From: a virus
Reading direction: 5' to 3' (one strand)
Virus record (IMG/VR): IMGVR_UViG_3300022818_000010
Span: 1-49,857 of that record
Length of the DNA stretch: 49,857 bases
Shown here: piece by piece, positions 14,504 through 22,800 of the stretch
Numbering within the stretch: the stretch's first letter is position 1
How the letters are laid out: each line of letters opens with the position of its first letter
The notes under the pieces: generated by a model
Told to the model about the DNA's origin: nothing
The model's input: the letters and a program-made list of their open reading frames with translations, nothing else
Database searches by the model: none
Program-made: the position numbers and the translations under genes

Positions 14504-14733
14504 TTCAAGGAGAAACACGTAGGACATTGCAGAAGATTGCTGATTACTGGTCGGTTCACATCGAGCGTAAGCTTGAACCAGCAGACGTAGCGGTTATGAT
14601 GTTTCTATTCAAATCCGCTAGGTTAAAGGAAAATAGTGGAGACAAAGAAAAGAACATTGATGACCTAATAAGATACATTTCTATATGGCAAGAACTAATG
14701 AGTGAAAATAAAGCGACCAAGGTAATTATATGA
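14500..14733 (+). CDS. DUF6378-like phage protein
   Basis: 77 aa from TTG 14500, which has a full AGGAGG eight bases upstream. The order TRRTLQKIADYWSVHI, EPADVAVMMFLFKSARLK and NIDDLIRYISIWQEL matches the small helical phage family with a W-S-A-Y, D-V-A-M-M and K-A-R core. Function of the family is not known to me. Confidence 0.55.
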   Translation: MIQGETRRTLQKIADYWSVHIERKLEPADVAVMMFLFKSARLKENSGDKEKNIDDLIRYISIWQELMSENKATKVII

Positions 14734-15170
14734 ATAGTGTTAACTTGATTGGCGGATTGGTTAAAGACCCTGAACTAAAGTACAGCGCTAGCGGTATGGC
14801 GTACCTTAAGTTCACACTTGGTGTTGATTATTATTCTGGAAAGAATAAAGGCAACGTAACTAGTTATATCCCTATTACCATATTTGGGCAGAGGGCTGAA
14901 TATCTAGCATCATACGGGCACCGTGGAGATAGGACTTGGGTAACGGGAAAGATGGTGCAGGATAAATGGAACGATAAGTCCTCCGGACTTCCTAGAAGTT
15001 CTATCTCGGTTGTCGCTGATGACGTTGGTTTAATATCTGGAGGCAAAAGAGAAGGCCATAAAGAATACGAAGACGTTCAAGAAGCACCGCCAGTTAAGAC
15101 CAATGAAAACCTAGATAGTGAAACAAGTTACGGCGATATTTTCGCGGCAGACCCATTCGAAGGTAATTAA
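14730..15170 (+). CDS. ssb: single-stranded DNA-binding protein
   Basis: 146 aa. OB-fold features of bacterial-type SSB: NSVNLIGGLVKDPELKYSASG, YLKFTLGVDY, SYIPITIFGQRAEYLA, DRTWVTGKM and SISVVADDVGLI. An acidic C-terminal tail ends DIFAADPFEGN, close to the DDDIPF-type tip that recruits repair and replication partners, although residues follow the Pro-Phe. ATGA-coupled to the gene before it. Protects single strands made by the helicase and works with the annealing protein. Confidence 0.88.
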   Translation: MNSVNLIGGLVKDPELKYSASGMAYLKFTLGVDYYSGKNKGNVTSYIPITIFGQRAEYLASYGHRGDRTWVTGKMVQDKWNDKSSGLPRSSISVVADDVGLISGGKREGHKEYEDVQEAPPVKTNENLDSETSYGDIFAADPFEGN

Positions 15171-15177
15171 ATAATAA

Positions 15178-15609
15178 ATGAGAATTCAACATTTAAGCGA
15201 ACCAGTAAAAGAATATATCAAGTCTATTGATGAGGCCAAGAATAAAACAGAACTGATACGTGCAATCAAGAGATTCAAACTCGTTGCTAATGATGCTCTT
15301 GAGTTTGTAAAGAAAGAAGATTTTAATTTTGATGAATTTAAGGAGGGAAGACTTAAGGACCAACGTTCAATAATAGAAAAGAGGGACGGTTGGGATGGTT
15401 GCGAAGAGTGGACGAATAAATACGGTTGCGTTATTCTTCCTGAGGTTATGTTAATGGTTTCTCTTCTCGCAAATCATTTCTGCGCACCATGGGGAGTAGC
15501 GTATATTCAAGCTAAATCCGAAGGAACAATAACAGAGAGCGGAGGAGTAGCAACATGGAACAAAAAAAAGGAATGGGTGAATACAAGTGACGATGATACC
15601 AGTAAGTAA
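15178..15609 (+). CDS. hypothetical protein, 143 aa
   Basis: ATG 15178, eight bases after the ssb stop. Charged helical N-terminus (YIKSIDEAKNKTELIRAIKRFK) and a C-terminal part with GWDGCEEWTNKYG and FCAPWGVAYI. No family recognised. Overlaps the next gene by 23 bases. Confidence 0.5.
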   Translation: MRIQHLSEPVKEYIKSIDEAKNKTELIRAIKRFKLVANDALEFVKKEDFNFDEFKEGRLKDQRSIIEKRDGWDGCEEWTNKYGCVILPEVMLMVSLLANHFCAPWGVAYIQAKSEGTITESGGVATWNKKKEWVNTSDDDTSK

Positions 15610-15814
15610 CTCAACTAACATAGAGGAATATTCAGAATACGATGAAAAGAATAATAGTTTTTCAGTAACGTATAAAGGCGGACGAACGTATTCGTATCAC
15701 GACGTAGACAAGACAACGTATGACAATATGGTGAAGTCTTCAAGCGTGGGTCAGTTCATTTGGTATCACATTCGCGATAAGTTTGCTTTTACTAAAGTGT
15801 CTAACAATGAATAA
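15587..15814 (+). CDS. KTSC domain protein
   Basis: 75 aa from GTG 15587 or ATG 15593. The pattern V-S-N-S-T-N-I followed by SVTYKGGRTYSYHDVDKTTYDNMVKSS, SVGQFIW and HIRDKFAF matches the KTSC domain, a short beta-sheet domain found alone in phages and fused to lysyl-tRNA synthetases. Cellular role unresolved. Confidence 0.65.
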   Translation: MTMIPVSNSTNIEEYSEYDEKNNSFSVTYKGGRTYSYHDVDKTTYDNMVKSSSVGQFIWYHIRDKFAFTKVSNNE

Positions 15815-16337
15815 GCAAGACGCAATAGCGATAGCGCTTTCAGAAGGCAGGATAAGCGCAAACATAGAAACAGGGATAGTCAAATGCCACGCAACGAGCG
15901 GAAATAGATTAAGTAAAGAAGGGAGGATTATTACTCATAAAAATGAGTGGGGTTATTTGTCTAGTACGTTTACAATAAATAGAAAGCAATATGCTTATAA
16001 GGTGCACCATGTAATTTGGGTTGCTGCTGGAAACATACTTCCAAGCAGATGGGTGGAAGGAAAAACTCTTGACCACATTAATAGGGATATAACAGATAAT
16101 AGAATTTCAAACCTTCGTATAGCTACCGAAAAAGAACAGTCAATGAATAAGGTTATTCCATTTGGCGAAACCCATCCATTTCATATTCTTACAAATGATA
16201 ACGTAATAGAGATTAAGAAGAGAATGATTAACGGAGAAAGGCCAACTCAAATTGCAAACGAAATGGGAATAAAGAGGACTACTATAACTGGAGTATATTA
16301 TGGAAAGGCGTGGAATCACGTAATGGTATCCATCTAA
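15807..16337 (+). CDS. HNH homing-type endonuclease with C-terminal HTH
   Basis: 176 aa from ATG 15807, which overlaps the previous stop. The nuclease core is YKVHHVIW, then KTLDHINRDITDNRISNLRIAT (catalytic D89-H90, Asn near 97 and 102). The C-terminus, PTQIANEMGIKRTTITGVY, is a helix-turn-helix for DNA recognition. Free-standing HNH enzymes of this kind are mobile selfish genes in phages. A copy of the first 16 bases of the gene at 16546 lies exactly at its end, hinting at how it inserted. Confidence 0.8.
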   Translation: MNKQDAIAIALSEGRISANIETGIVKCHATSGNRLSKEGRIITHKNEWGYLSSTFTINRKQYAYKVHHVIWVAAGNILPSRWVEGKTLDHINRDITDNRISNLRIATEKEQSMNKVIPFGETHPFHILTNDNVIEIKKRMINGERPTQIANEMGIKRTTITGVYYGKAWNHVMVSI

Positions 16338-16352
16338 TGGTTCAAATGCTAC
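16337..16352 (+). repeat. duplicated gene-start sequence (copy 1)
   Basis: ATGGTTCAAATGCTAC at 16337-16352 repeats at 16546-16561 with one mismatch. The second copy is the start of the gene encoding MVQMLQ...; the first sits at the 3' edge of the HNH gene and is not followed by a useful frame. The block between them holds the small ORF 16362-16535. It may mark the insertion footprint of the HNH gene or of that ORF. Confidence 0.6.
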
Positions 16353-16361
16353 TAATTGATT

Positions 16362-16535
16362 ATGGCTAAAGAATATTTTAAGAACATGAAAAAGTATGAA
16401 AACCAAGAAAGGAAGGATTGGCCTATGCCATACTACGAAGAAGAGGGCAGGAGATATATAGAACGTAGGAATAAACCTAAAGAGGTATCAAACCTTGAAT
16501 ATTTCAAGAGGTTTCTAAAATGGATAGGTTTTTAG
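16362..16535 (+). CDS. hypothetical basic protein, 57 aa
   Basis: ATG 16362 to TAG. Strongly charged, with FKNMKKYENQERKDWPMPYY and YIERRNKPKEVSNLEYFKRF. The ribosome binding site is weak. It lies between the two copies of the duplicated start sequence. Reality moderately likely from composition only. Confidence 0.4.
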   Translation: MAKEYFKNMKKYENQERKDWPMPYYEEEGRRYIERRNKPKEVSNLEYFKRFLKWIGF

Positions 16536-16545
16536 GTAAATAACT

Positions 16546-16785
16546 ATGGTTCAAATGTTACAATGCCTAGTAGATGTAAATGGTGAGTGTAAATGGTATC
16601 GTACTGTAAAGATTGACCCACAAGAACTACTCTTGCACATTACAACAGCGGTTGAGTATTTTCTTTTATCTAATGAAAATGAAGATAACAATACACCTGC
16701 CTTCACAGTGTACACCGTACCGGCACCGGAGGGTTGGAAGCCGGACGGGATAGACCCGCTAGACATGGCCACAAACCGCCTATAG
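16546..16785 (+). CDS. hypothetical protein, 79 aa, possible read-through extension
   Basis: ATG 16546 to TAG at 16783. The last third becomes GC- and Pro-rich (VYTVPAPEGWKPDGIDPLDM). After the TAG the same frame stays open, apart from one more TAG six bases downstream, to a TAA near 16932, with plausible protein-like composition (GAMRWQRGPAVGSRESSRSV). The stretch could be a decayed C-terminus or chance. No domain recognised. Confidence 0.5.
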   Translation: MVQMLQCLVDVNGECKWYRTVKIDPQELLLHITTAVEYFLLSNENEDNNTPAFTVYTVPAPEGWKPDGIDPLDMATNRL

Positions 16786-16861
16786 CGACCGTAGGGAGCT
16801 ATGAGGTGGCAACGTGGCCCAGCAGTCGGTAGTCGTGAATCGTCACGCTCTGTGAGAGGAT

Positions 16862-16904
16862 TTGAGCGTAGCGGAGAAATGATAGCGTGTCTCTCTACGC
16901 TCAA
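16862..16904 (+). terminator. intrinsic terminator after the DNA-metabolism operon
   Basis: TTGAGCGTAG (16862-16871) pairs perfectly with CTACGCTCAA (16895-16904), and the inner GGAGA/TCTCT can pair too. A pyrimidine tract, CCCTTCTTTCTTTATTTC, follows. It separates the gene at 16546 from the MraZ-like gene. The stem arms are also copies of TTGAGCGT, an 8-mer that recurs in regulatory regions of this genome. Confidence 0.6.
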
Positions 16905-16952
16905 CCCTTCTTTCTTTATTTCTTTTCTGTAAATAAGAATCCGAATCGGGAG

Positions 16953-16986
16953 AGTTATACGCCCGCATGAGAGGACGGAGTATTTT
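16953..16986 (+). promoter_or_regulatory. shared translational leader of the MraZ-like gene
   Basis: AGTTATACGCCCGC, two variable bases, then GAGAGGAC, ending 10 bases before GTG 16987. The same arrangement occurs at 49811-49834, again 10 bases before a GTG (49845). GGG just upstream can pair with the CCC to make a short hairpin, and GAGAGGA can serve as ribosome binding site. It fixes the GTG 16987 start. Confidence 0.6.
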
Positions 16987-17619
16987 GTGGAAACGTTGTG
17001 CTCAATTGAGCGTGACAGTCTGCTCGCTTTTGCGAGACGAAAACAGCAGAAAGGGTTCGTGACAATTTTGGTAGACAAAGTGCATAAAAGTGAAACTGTG
17101 AAACGTACTCCGAAACGTGGTATCAATATATGCGGAGAACATTGTTACTCGGTATGTCCTAAGGGTAGAGTAACGATACCTAAAGAGTGGAGGGAACTAC
17201 TAGGGTTACAGGTATACGTAACTAGAGGGCTCGCGGGTTACGCAATAATACTTGGAAAGGAGTATTTTGAAGAGGTAGCGGAACAATTAAAGAACAATAA
17301 TAGTAGCCTATGGAGGTACTACATATCTGCTTCTAAACTAGAAAACGTAGATAGAACTAACGGTCGCGTTCAAATACCAATACACCTTAGAGAGTGGTGT
17401 TTAATGGAACCGGGTGACGATGTGGTAATGGTAGGTCTAGGAGATGGAATAGAAGTATGGCCTAAAGCGTTATGGGGTCAGTATGCGTCAATCGTAATGC
17501 ATAACTATATTGAGAGGTTTGGCGCTGGTGGTGAACTAGCATCGTCCGCTAAGATAGCCATAGCGGACTTCGACTACGCATCCTTGGCTAAGCTAAGGTA
17601 TGCAGGAGCTTTAATATGA
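16987..17619 (+). CDS. MraZ-like double SpoVT/AbrB transcriptional regulator
   Basis: 210 aa from GTG 16987. After about 50 unmatched residues come two MraZ-type half-domains: CPKGRVTIPKEWRELLG with VTRGLAGYAIIL (residues 57-90), then DRTNGRVQIPIHLREWCLM with VVMVGLGDGIEVWPKALWGQY (122-166). Both contain the GRxxIP signature and the order is that of bacterial MraZ, which binds direct repeats and regulates the cell-wall and division cluster. A C-terminal extension of 45 residues is unusual. A palindrome GCTCAATTGAGC (17000-17011) and a TTGAGCGT copy lie in its first codons and could allow autoregulation. It heads the operon leading to the lysis genes, so a late-lysis or host-division regulator is my inference. 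Confidence 0.7.
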   Translation: METLCSIERDSLLAFARRKQQKGFVTILVDKVHKSETVKRTPKRGINICGEHCYSVCPKGRVTIPKEWRELLGLQVYVTRGLAGYAIILGKEYFEEVAEQLKNNNSSLWRYYISASKLENVDRTNGRVQIPIHLREWCLMEPGDDVVMVGLGDGIEVWPKALWGQYASIVMHNYIERFGAGGELASSAKIAIADFDYASLAKLRYAGALI

Positions 17620-18155
17620 AGAATAAAGACAAGTGGTTGGCAACTAATATTTATATAGCCTTAGCAGATATGGTTTCTGAAAAAACTAAGAACAACGCAA
17701 GAAGGCTGAGCCTTTCAGATGTAGACGTATTAAAGGACGTTGTATTCAGTTTGTTTGAAATTAACGATAAATATCAAGAAGAAGAATGCATGGGAACGGA
17801 AGAGCCAAGCGAGACAGAGACGCTTAGGTTACGAGCTCAGATGGCAGAGACCGAAAAATGTGAAACAATAAGAGCGCGTGACGACTGGAGAGACATTGCT
17901 AAATCTTTTGAGATTGAAAAAGTGGAACTATGCGAAGAATTAAGGTCGATTCAAAAGAGATATGACAAACTATGCGTTAAACATGGCGATACTCTAGAAT
18001 GGAACTCTAAGTTGTATAAGAAACTGGAGGCGGTTAAGTATTGGGCAAAAAAAGAAAAGGTGGACTGCGACGACGATTGGCCTTTTTGCTGCGATAGTTG
18101 TAGAGCTAAATTCTACGAGAAATCATTGAGGAATATACTTGAAATTATCGGATGA
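17616..18155 (+). CDS. coiled-coil protein, 179 aa
   Basis: ATGA-coupled to the MraZ-like gene. A long charged coiled coil spans roughly residues 60-135 (LRLRAQMAETEKCETIRARD...). The C-terminus holds a Cys-rich patch, WPFCCDSCRAKFYEK, that might bind zinc. Function not recognised. Confidence 0.55.
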   Translation: MKNKDKWLATNIYIALADMVSEKTKNNARRLSLSDVDVLKDVVFSLFEINDKYQEEECMGTEEPSETETLRLRAQMAETEKCETIRARDDWRDIAKSFEIEKVELCEELRSIQKRYDKLCVKHGDTLEWNSKLYKKLEAVKYWAKKEKVDCDDDWPFCCDSCRAKFYEKSLRNILEIIG

Positions 18156-18378
18156 TTTCTATACTACGTATGACATAGAATATTACTTTGTAACTAATGA
18201 TACAAAGGGAAGAGAGTTTACTCTTGGAGGTGGAAAGATGGCAATAGTTAGCCCTGCTAATTTGGGCCCACCTAGCGAACAGGACTTTATTAAGTCATTC
18301 TTGGGAGAGTTTGGAGTAAACGTAATTGTCAAACAGATTCATGTTAGGCGAGAAAAGATAAGGATGATAACAACATGA
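18139..18378 (+). CDS. hypothetical protein, 79 aa (TTG start)
   Basis: TTG 18139 with GAGGA five bases upstream, overlapping the previous gene by 17 bases. A beta-type first half (TTYDIEYYFVTNDTKGREFTLGG) and an alpha/beta second half. It ends coupled to the lysin gene. Function not recognised. Confidence 0.5.
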   Translation: MKLSDDFYTTYDIEYYFVTNDTKGREFTLGGGKMAIVSPANLGPPSEQDFIKSFLGEFGVNVIVKQIHVRREKIRMITT

Positions 18379-18821
18379 GTAGGTGCCCTAAGAATGCGCC
18401 AAGGTTTTGCGGGTATCCCGTAAACCCCGCAATCGTGGACGATTTACAAAAGGTAATGAACTACATTCCAAGTATACTATTTCAAAAACTAAAGACTGGA
18501 GGTTATGTAACACAGGGGTGGAAAAGTGGGGTTTCCGCTTCTAACGGAACGCATGATGATGGTTACTGTATTGACATAGTAACGAGACATCTAACCAAAG
18601 AAGAGATTATCGAACTGTGCGACGCGTTTAATGGCCATAACTTCGCGGCAGTGTGGAGATACTACGGAGTTAACATGGGAACCGCTGAACACCCTAACTT
18701 TAACAAAACAGAACACATTCATATAGCGTGGAAAGATAAGGCTAACTACAACCTAATTCACCCGCTCGTACAAGTTGGTGGTAAGTATTACATACGTGAC
18801 TTGATTAAGGAACATCGTTGA
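18375..18821 (+). CDS. endolysin-like M15-type peptidase
   Basis: 148 aa. Pattern of the D-Ala-D-Ala carboxypeptidase / L-Ala-D-Glu peptidase class: SNGTHDDGYCIDIVTRHLT gives zinc ligands H60 and D67, and TEHIHIAWKD supplies H114/H116. GHNFAAVWRYYGVN fits the fold as well. The enzyme would cut peptidoglycan stem or cross-bridge peptides. There is no signal peptide, so it needs a holin; a two-helix membrane protein is encoded right behind it with coupled translation. Confidence 0.7.
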   Translation: MSRCPKNAPRFCGYPVNPAIVDDLQKVMNYIPSILFQKLKTGGYVTQGWKSGVSASNGTHDDGYCIDIVTRHLTKEEIIELCDAFNGHNFAAVWRYYGVNMGTAEHPNFNKTEHIHIAWKDKANYNLIHPLVQVGGKYYIRDLIKEHR

Positions 18822-19033
18822 ATAGTAAAGTTAGGCCAGCAAGGGTAGTGCTTTTGCTGGTAGTGTTTGTATCACTCTTAGGGGTTGCGTCGTTGCTTCT
18901 TGGGCATATACATGAAGCAGTGGAGGCCTTCGTTGCGACGTATTGCATTCTAGTTTCTTTTGAATTAGGAATGCGAGAATATAAGTGGATAAGGAGAATA
19001 CGCGCTATAGACGATATCATTAACCCGAAGTGA
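18818..19033 (+). CDS. two-helix membrane protein, holin candidate
   Basis: 71 aa from TTG 18818, overlapping the lysin stop (TTGA) with AAGGA upstream. A basic N-terminus precedes two hydrophobic stretches, about residues 9-28 (VVLLLVVFVSLLGVASLLLG) and 33-50; the C-terminus is charged. Size, two helices and coupling to the lysin fit a small class II-type holin. It is the last gene of the plus-strand arm, directly before the terminator. Confidence 0.55.
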   Translation: MNSKVRPARVVLLLVVFVSLLGVASLLLGHIHEAVEAFVATYCILVSFELGMREYKWIRRIRAIDDIINPK

Positions 19034-19039
19034 GTAAAC

Positions 19040-19079
19040 AATAATAACCCCGACTGTGTTTTAAGTCGGGGTTATTATT
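19040..19079. terminator. bidirectional intrinsic terminator between converging operons
   Basis: AATAATAACCCCGACT (19040-19055) pairs without mismatch over 16 bp with 19064-19079; the loop is 8 nt. The GC-rich core flanked by A/T on both arms gives a U-rich 3' end in either direction. It sits exactly where the plus-strand arm ends (19033) and the minus-strand arm ends (19085). Confidence 0.92.
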
Positions 19080-19084
19080 AACTT

Positions 19085-19285
19085 TTACAGTCTGTCGAAC
19101 TTTAGTACATCAAATAGGAATCCATTAACAATAATCTGCGCCTCCATTGGAATCTTGCTCTTGGTAAAGAAGTCTGCCTTCTGTTTAATAACCCAGTCAT
19201 AGTATTTACTCTTTACGTTGAATCTCTTTATACCACCGTTGTCAATCTTAATATCTACCCCAGTTAAAATTACTAGCGGACTCAT
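19085..19285 (-). CDS. hypothetical protein, 66 aa
   Basis: Last gene of the minus-strand arm. The start is placed at 19285, behind AAGGAG; a longer frame to 19348 overlaps the next gene's end. Small beta/alpha protein (SPLVILTGVDIKIDNGGIKRFNV...VNGFLFDVLKFDRL). Function not recognised. Confidence 0.5.
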   Translation of the reverse strand: MSPLVILTGVDIKIDNGGIKRFNVKSKYYDWVIKQKADFFTKSKIPMEAQIIVNGFLFDVLKFDRL

Positions 19286-19305
19286 TACATTTCTCCTTCT
19301 TCCTT

Positions 19306-19788
19306 TTATCCATGTTTGGCTACCCATTGTAGAAAATTGTGAACCCATTTCGAAATAGGTTCGTGTAGTGCCACTATCGTAGTCATGACGAGGGCGACGC
19401 CACGCCAGATTTTAGTGGATAGAGCCTCCCTTCCAACCTTTTTCTCGTCCTCGTCGCGATGTTGCGCCTTCCATTCCATCAACTGAATGTGCTCAGGCTC
19501 AAACCGTTCTTTCCACTGTTTAAGCAATGCCGTTTCTGTTTGTAACGACAGTAATACCGTCAACGTTGCGTCCACTTTAGACAATGTTTTATCTATGTTG
19601 GCGACGGCCTCTTTCAACATTCCAATATCTAGAGCCATCTGAATATCGCTCGAAGTAGCTCGTGCCGATTCCGCATCAGCTCTATCACCAATGGCGGCAC
19701 GTTCAGTATGTGCGGCATCGCTAATGGCAACGCGAGCGTCGTGCGCTGTTTCAGCGGATTCCGTGTCTATTATTTTATCTTTACTCAT
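19306..19788 (-). CDS. coiled-coil protein with C-terminal membrane helix
   Basis: 160 aa, start behind GGAG. An Ala-rich charged helix (DTESAETAHDARVAISDAAH) and further coiled coil occupy residues 10-110. A hydrophobic segment IWRGVALVMTTIVALHEPI near 127-145 could be a membrane anchor. The layout recalls holin-associated or hemolysin XhlA-type proteins; at the 3' end of the structural arm it could join in lysis or ejection. Assignment uncertain. Confidence 0.5.
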   Translation of the reverse strand: MSKDKIIDTESAETAHDARVAISDAAHTERAAIGDRADAESARATSSDIQMALDIGMLKEAVANIDKTLSKVDATLTVLLSLQTETALLKQWKERFEPEHIQLMEWKAQHRDEDEKKVGREALSTKIWRGVALVMTTIVALHEPISKWVHNFLQWVAKHG

Positions 19789-19809
19789 CGTTACTCCGTG
19801 TGGTAGTAA

Positions 19810-22800
19810 TTATCTAGCAAGTTCTTTTTCTATCGCTGCAATCTCGTAGTTTCTTATTCTGTCAACTTCGCTTGACAAATCGTTCTCGTTAATCTTACCC
19901 ATGTAGTAGTCGTTGTAAGAACGGTTAGTCAACGTACTTGCATTACTCTCTATTCTTTTAATCTTAGCGTCTATTTTCATTCTGTTAGATTCAACGTCAA
20001 CTGGAATTGTCTTGAATCCGGTGGCTCCCAGAAGGGTAAACGCTTTTGAAGCGGCGTCCCCCTGCATATTAGTCGTTCCGCTAAATGCGTCTCTTACTTG
20101 CCTTACTGAACGCCCGCCGAAATCTCCAACAGAAGGGGCAATAGGAGGCATTGCTTGATTAACTAGATACTTCAAATCATCTTTTAAGATGTACTTTGGG
20201 TCCATCTCGTTTGTAACTGGTTGGTCGTTGTATATTTGTTTATTAGCGCCTATTTCGTAGAGAGATTTAAGGAGTGGGTTCAACATTCCAAGCCCCTGCT
20301 TTAACGCGTCTAGCCCGGTCTTCGCTCCGCCTGAATCAAACGCTACCGTTCCTAAAGGCATTATGTATTTAGTATCTAGGTACCTACTCTTTCCCGTCTC
20401 GTCAGTAAGGGGTAAGCGTAACGCCATCGAAGGGTCAACGTAGTCCGGCATCGTTCTTTCTTCTTCTCGACGCTTCGCTCTATCTTCAACTTTATATCCC
20501 GCCGCTGCTTCGTAGAGGTGACGTTCTAATGCGTAGTTCTTAGTATTAAATACTAGGTCGTGTATTTCTGCTGGAACGGCTTTGTACGGGTATGTAATAA
20601 ATGGAACCCAACCTTTCCTCGCCTTGCGAACCCAGTAAGGAACTTCTTGGTAATTAAAGAGAGTATCAGCGGCCATTTTGCCAGCGTACTCATCGCCATG
20701 AGTATCCATGAATTTCATGAACGTAGCGAGTTTACCTATCTGTTCTATGTATTGGAATACTCCACCCGCTCCACGCTGGAACTTACTACCTAAGTCCTTA
20801 AGATAACCTATCGCTCCGTCTTCCGGTTTATATTCATGAGTTAGTCTTTGGAATTCGTTACCTAACCACATCGTGGATTCATGCGCCGACGGGTCCGCTC
20901 TCAAGTATCTTTCAAACGCTGGTCCGCCTTCCTTAATGTCTTTCATAGCCATTGCTATACGATAACTCGCCTCTACTGGTTCCATTCCAGTATGATGCAG
21001 TATTCTCATTAAGTTAGCTACGTGGTTCCTTACTTGTCCAGCGGGGTTGTCAATAGTCATTCCCGCTTTCCACGCAGACATAGTCTTAAAGAGTAAATTA
21101 TCGCTATCGCCTAACGCTCTAAACCTATCAAGTAATACTTTGTGAACTTCTTGAGGAACCCATTGACCAGAAAGAACTCCGTACCTACCTTGTCCAACAC
21201 GCTCCGCAGTCCCTACGTTTTCAGGTGTTATTGGTCCAGAAACTTTCAATGGTTTCGAGAGATACTTTGAATCATTCCACGGAAACTTAGTAATTGTTCC
21301 TTTAGTTTCAGACGGCATTTGCGTATACCAACGCGGCCTACCACCATTCTGAACCATTACCGCGTCCGCTTCCGCCTGAGTTAGTCCGTTATCAACGAGC
21401 CACTTAAATGGGTCTTTCGGATTCGCGTGAAATAGATAATTCTGTAGACCAGCGTCTTCTTTATTAAGCGCGTACTTATCGAATATCTCCCTGAACGCTC
21501 TATTCATTCCAATGGAACGCCCTTCTCTAGTTCTAGTTTTAAGTAACCTCGCGAAAGGGTTCTTTATTTCAAGCAACGCAGCACGCTCTTCGTCTGTCAT
21601 AAGCAAACGTTTCTTGCCTATTGCAGCGGGGTTTACGGAACGAATAGACTTACCGCCATTAGCTGCTTTAGATAGAATCTCTCCGGCCTTTACCGGGTCA
21701 TAATTCATGAAGAAATCAGCGGCCTCTTCCGGGTTCTCTATAATATCATATATTCTACTAACGTGAAACCCTGCCCACTTATCAGAAGTAAGTTGCGTCA
21801 TAGCTCCGGCTTCAACTAGGCCAGCCCTTAAAACTGTATCGTAGTCGGCGTATTCTTTCCATAGTTTATTAACTTCTTCCATTGGAAAGTTTGGGTTCTC
21901 TGCTTTAATCTTAGCGAGTAAGTTATCGCGTACAACCTTCGCGGCGGTCTGGCCTGCCTTTACTAATACTTGGTCATTATTCGAGAAACGCGCAATGTCG
22001 TTTAGTCTAGCCTGCGCTACTGCACGCATTTCTTCGTAGTTGGCCTGCCTTCCTATTACCTTGTCGTATTGACGCGCCATTCTAGATTGGTTCCTAGAAT
22101 CTTGATTTATAGTTGCCCTTAGTTTACCCTCGGTTATTCTCTGGTCACGTATAGCGGCGTCAATCTTCTTTAGTTCACGGAAGTTTTCAAGCGTAGCGGT
22201 TGCGTCGGGTATATCCTTTCCGCGCATACCTCCAGTTTCAACAAGTTTCCTTATTCTAAACGATTCAGGTCCATCAATAAACCTTCCGGTTGACGTACCG
22301 AATCCTGTGTTCTTTTGGTAGTTCCACGGAGCCCTAGTTCCATCTGTAAGTATCTGACTGTAGTTTCCTAAGTTGTCAGTTTCAAGAACGCCAGCATCAA
22401 TCGCCTTATTAACTGCGAATGGGTGCGTTGCCCCAGTGTATAAAGTATCCCCAACTTTAGCGGACGGTCCTATAACTGTTTCTATTTGGCCTCTCTTAAA
22501 TAGCGTTCCTTCTATTGACTTACCAAGTACGTCTAGTTTCTGGTTATGCCCAGCTAGGCTTGAGTTAATTCCATCTATATCTTTTTTGATAAGCGCAACT
22601 GCGTCAGCATGAAGCCTCTCAACTTCCTGCATAACGTTCCCGCGTTTTACTTCATTCCATTCTGGGTGATGTATATATGGTAATGCGTCCTGTGCTCTAT
22701 GGAATTGACTGAGCGCTTCTTCTTGAACCATGTCGTTAAACTCAGAGTCTGGTTTAACTATTCTATTAGCGTCAGATATCCCATCGCCAATAGGGTAGTA

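Noticed and set aside
16551-17126. Minus-strand ORF of 191 codons opposite the genes at 16546 and 16987
   Set aside because: It spans a terminator and two coding regions, has no ribosome binding site and no domain; the plus-strand MraZ-like frame is clear.
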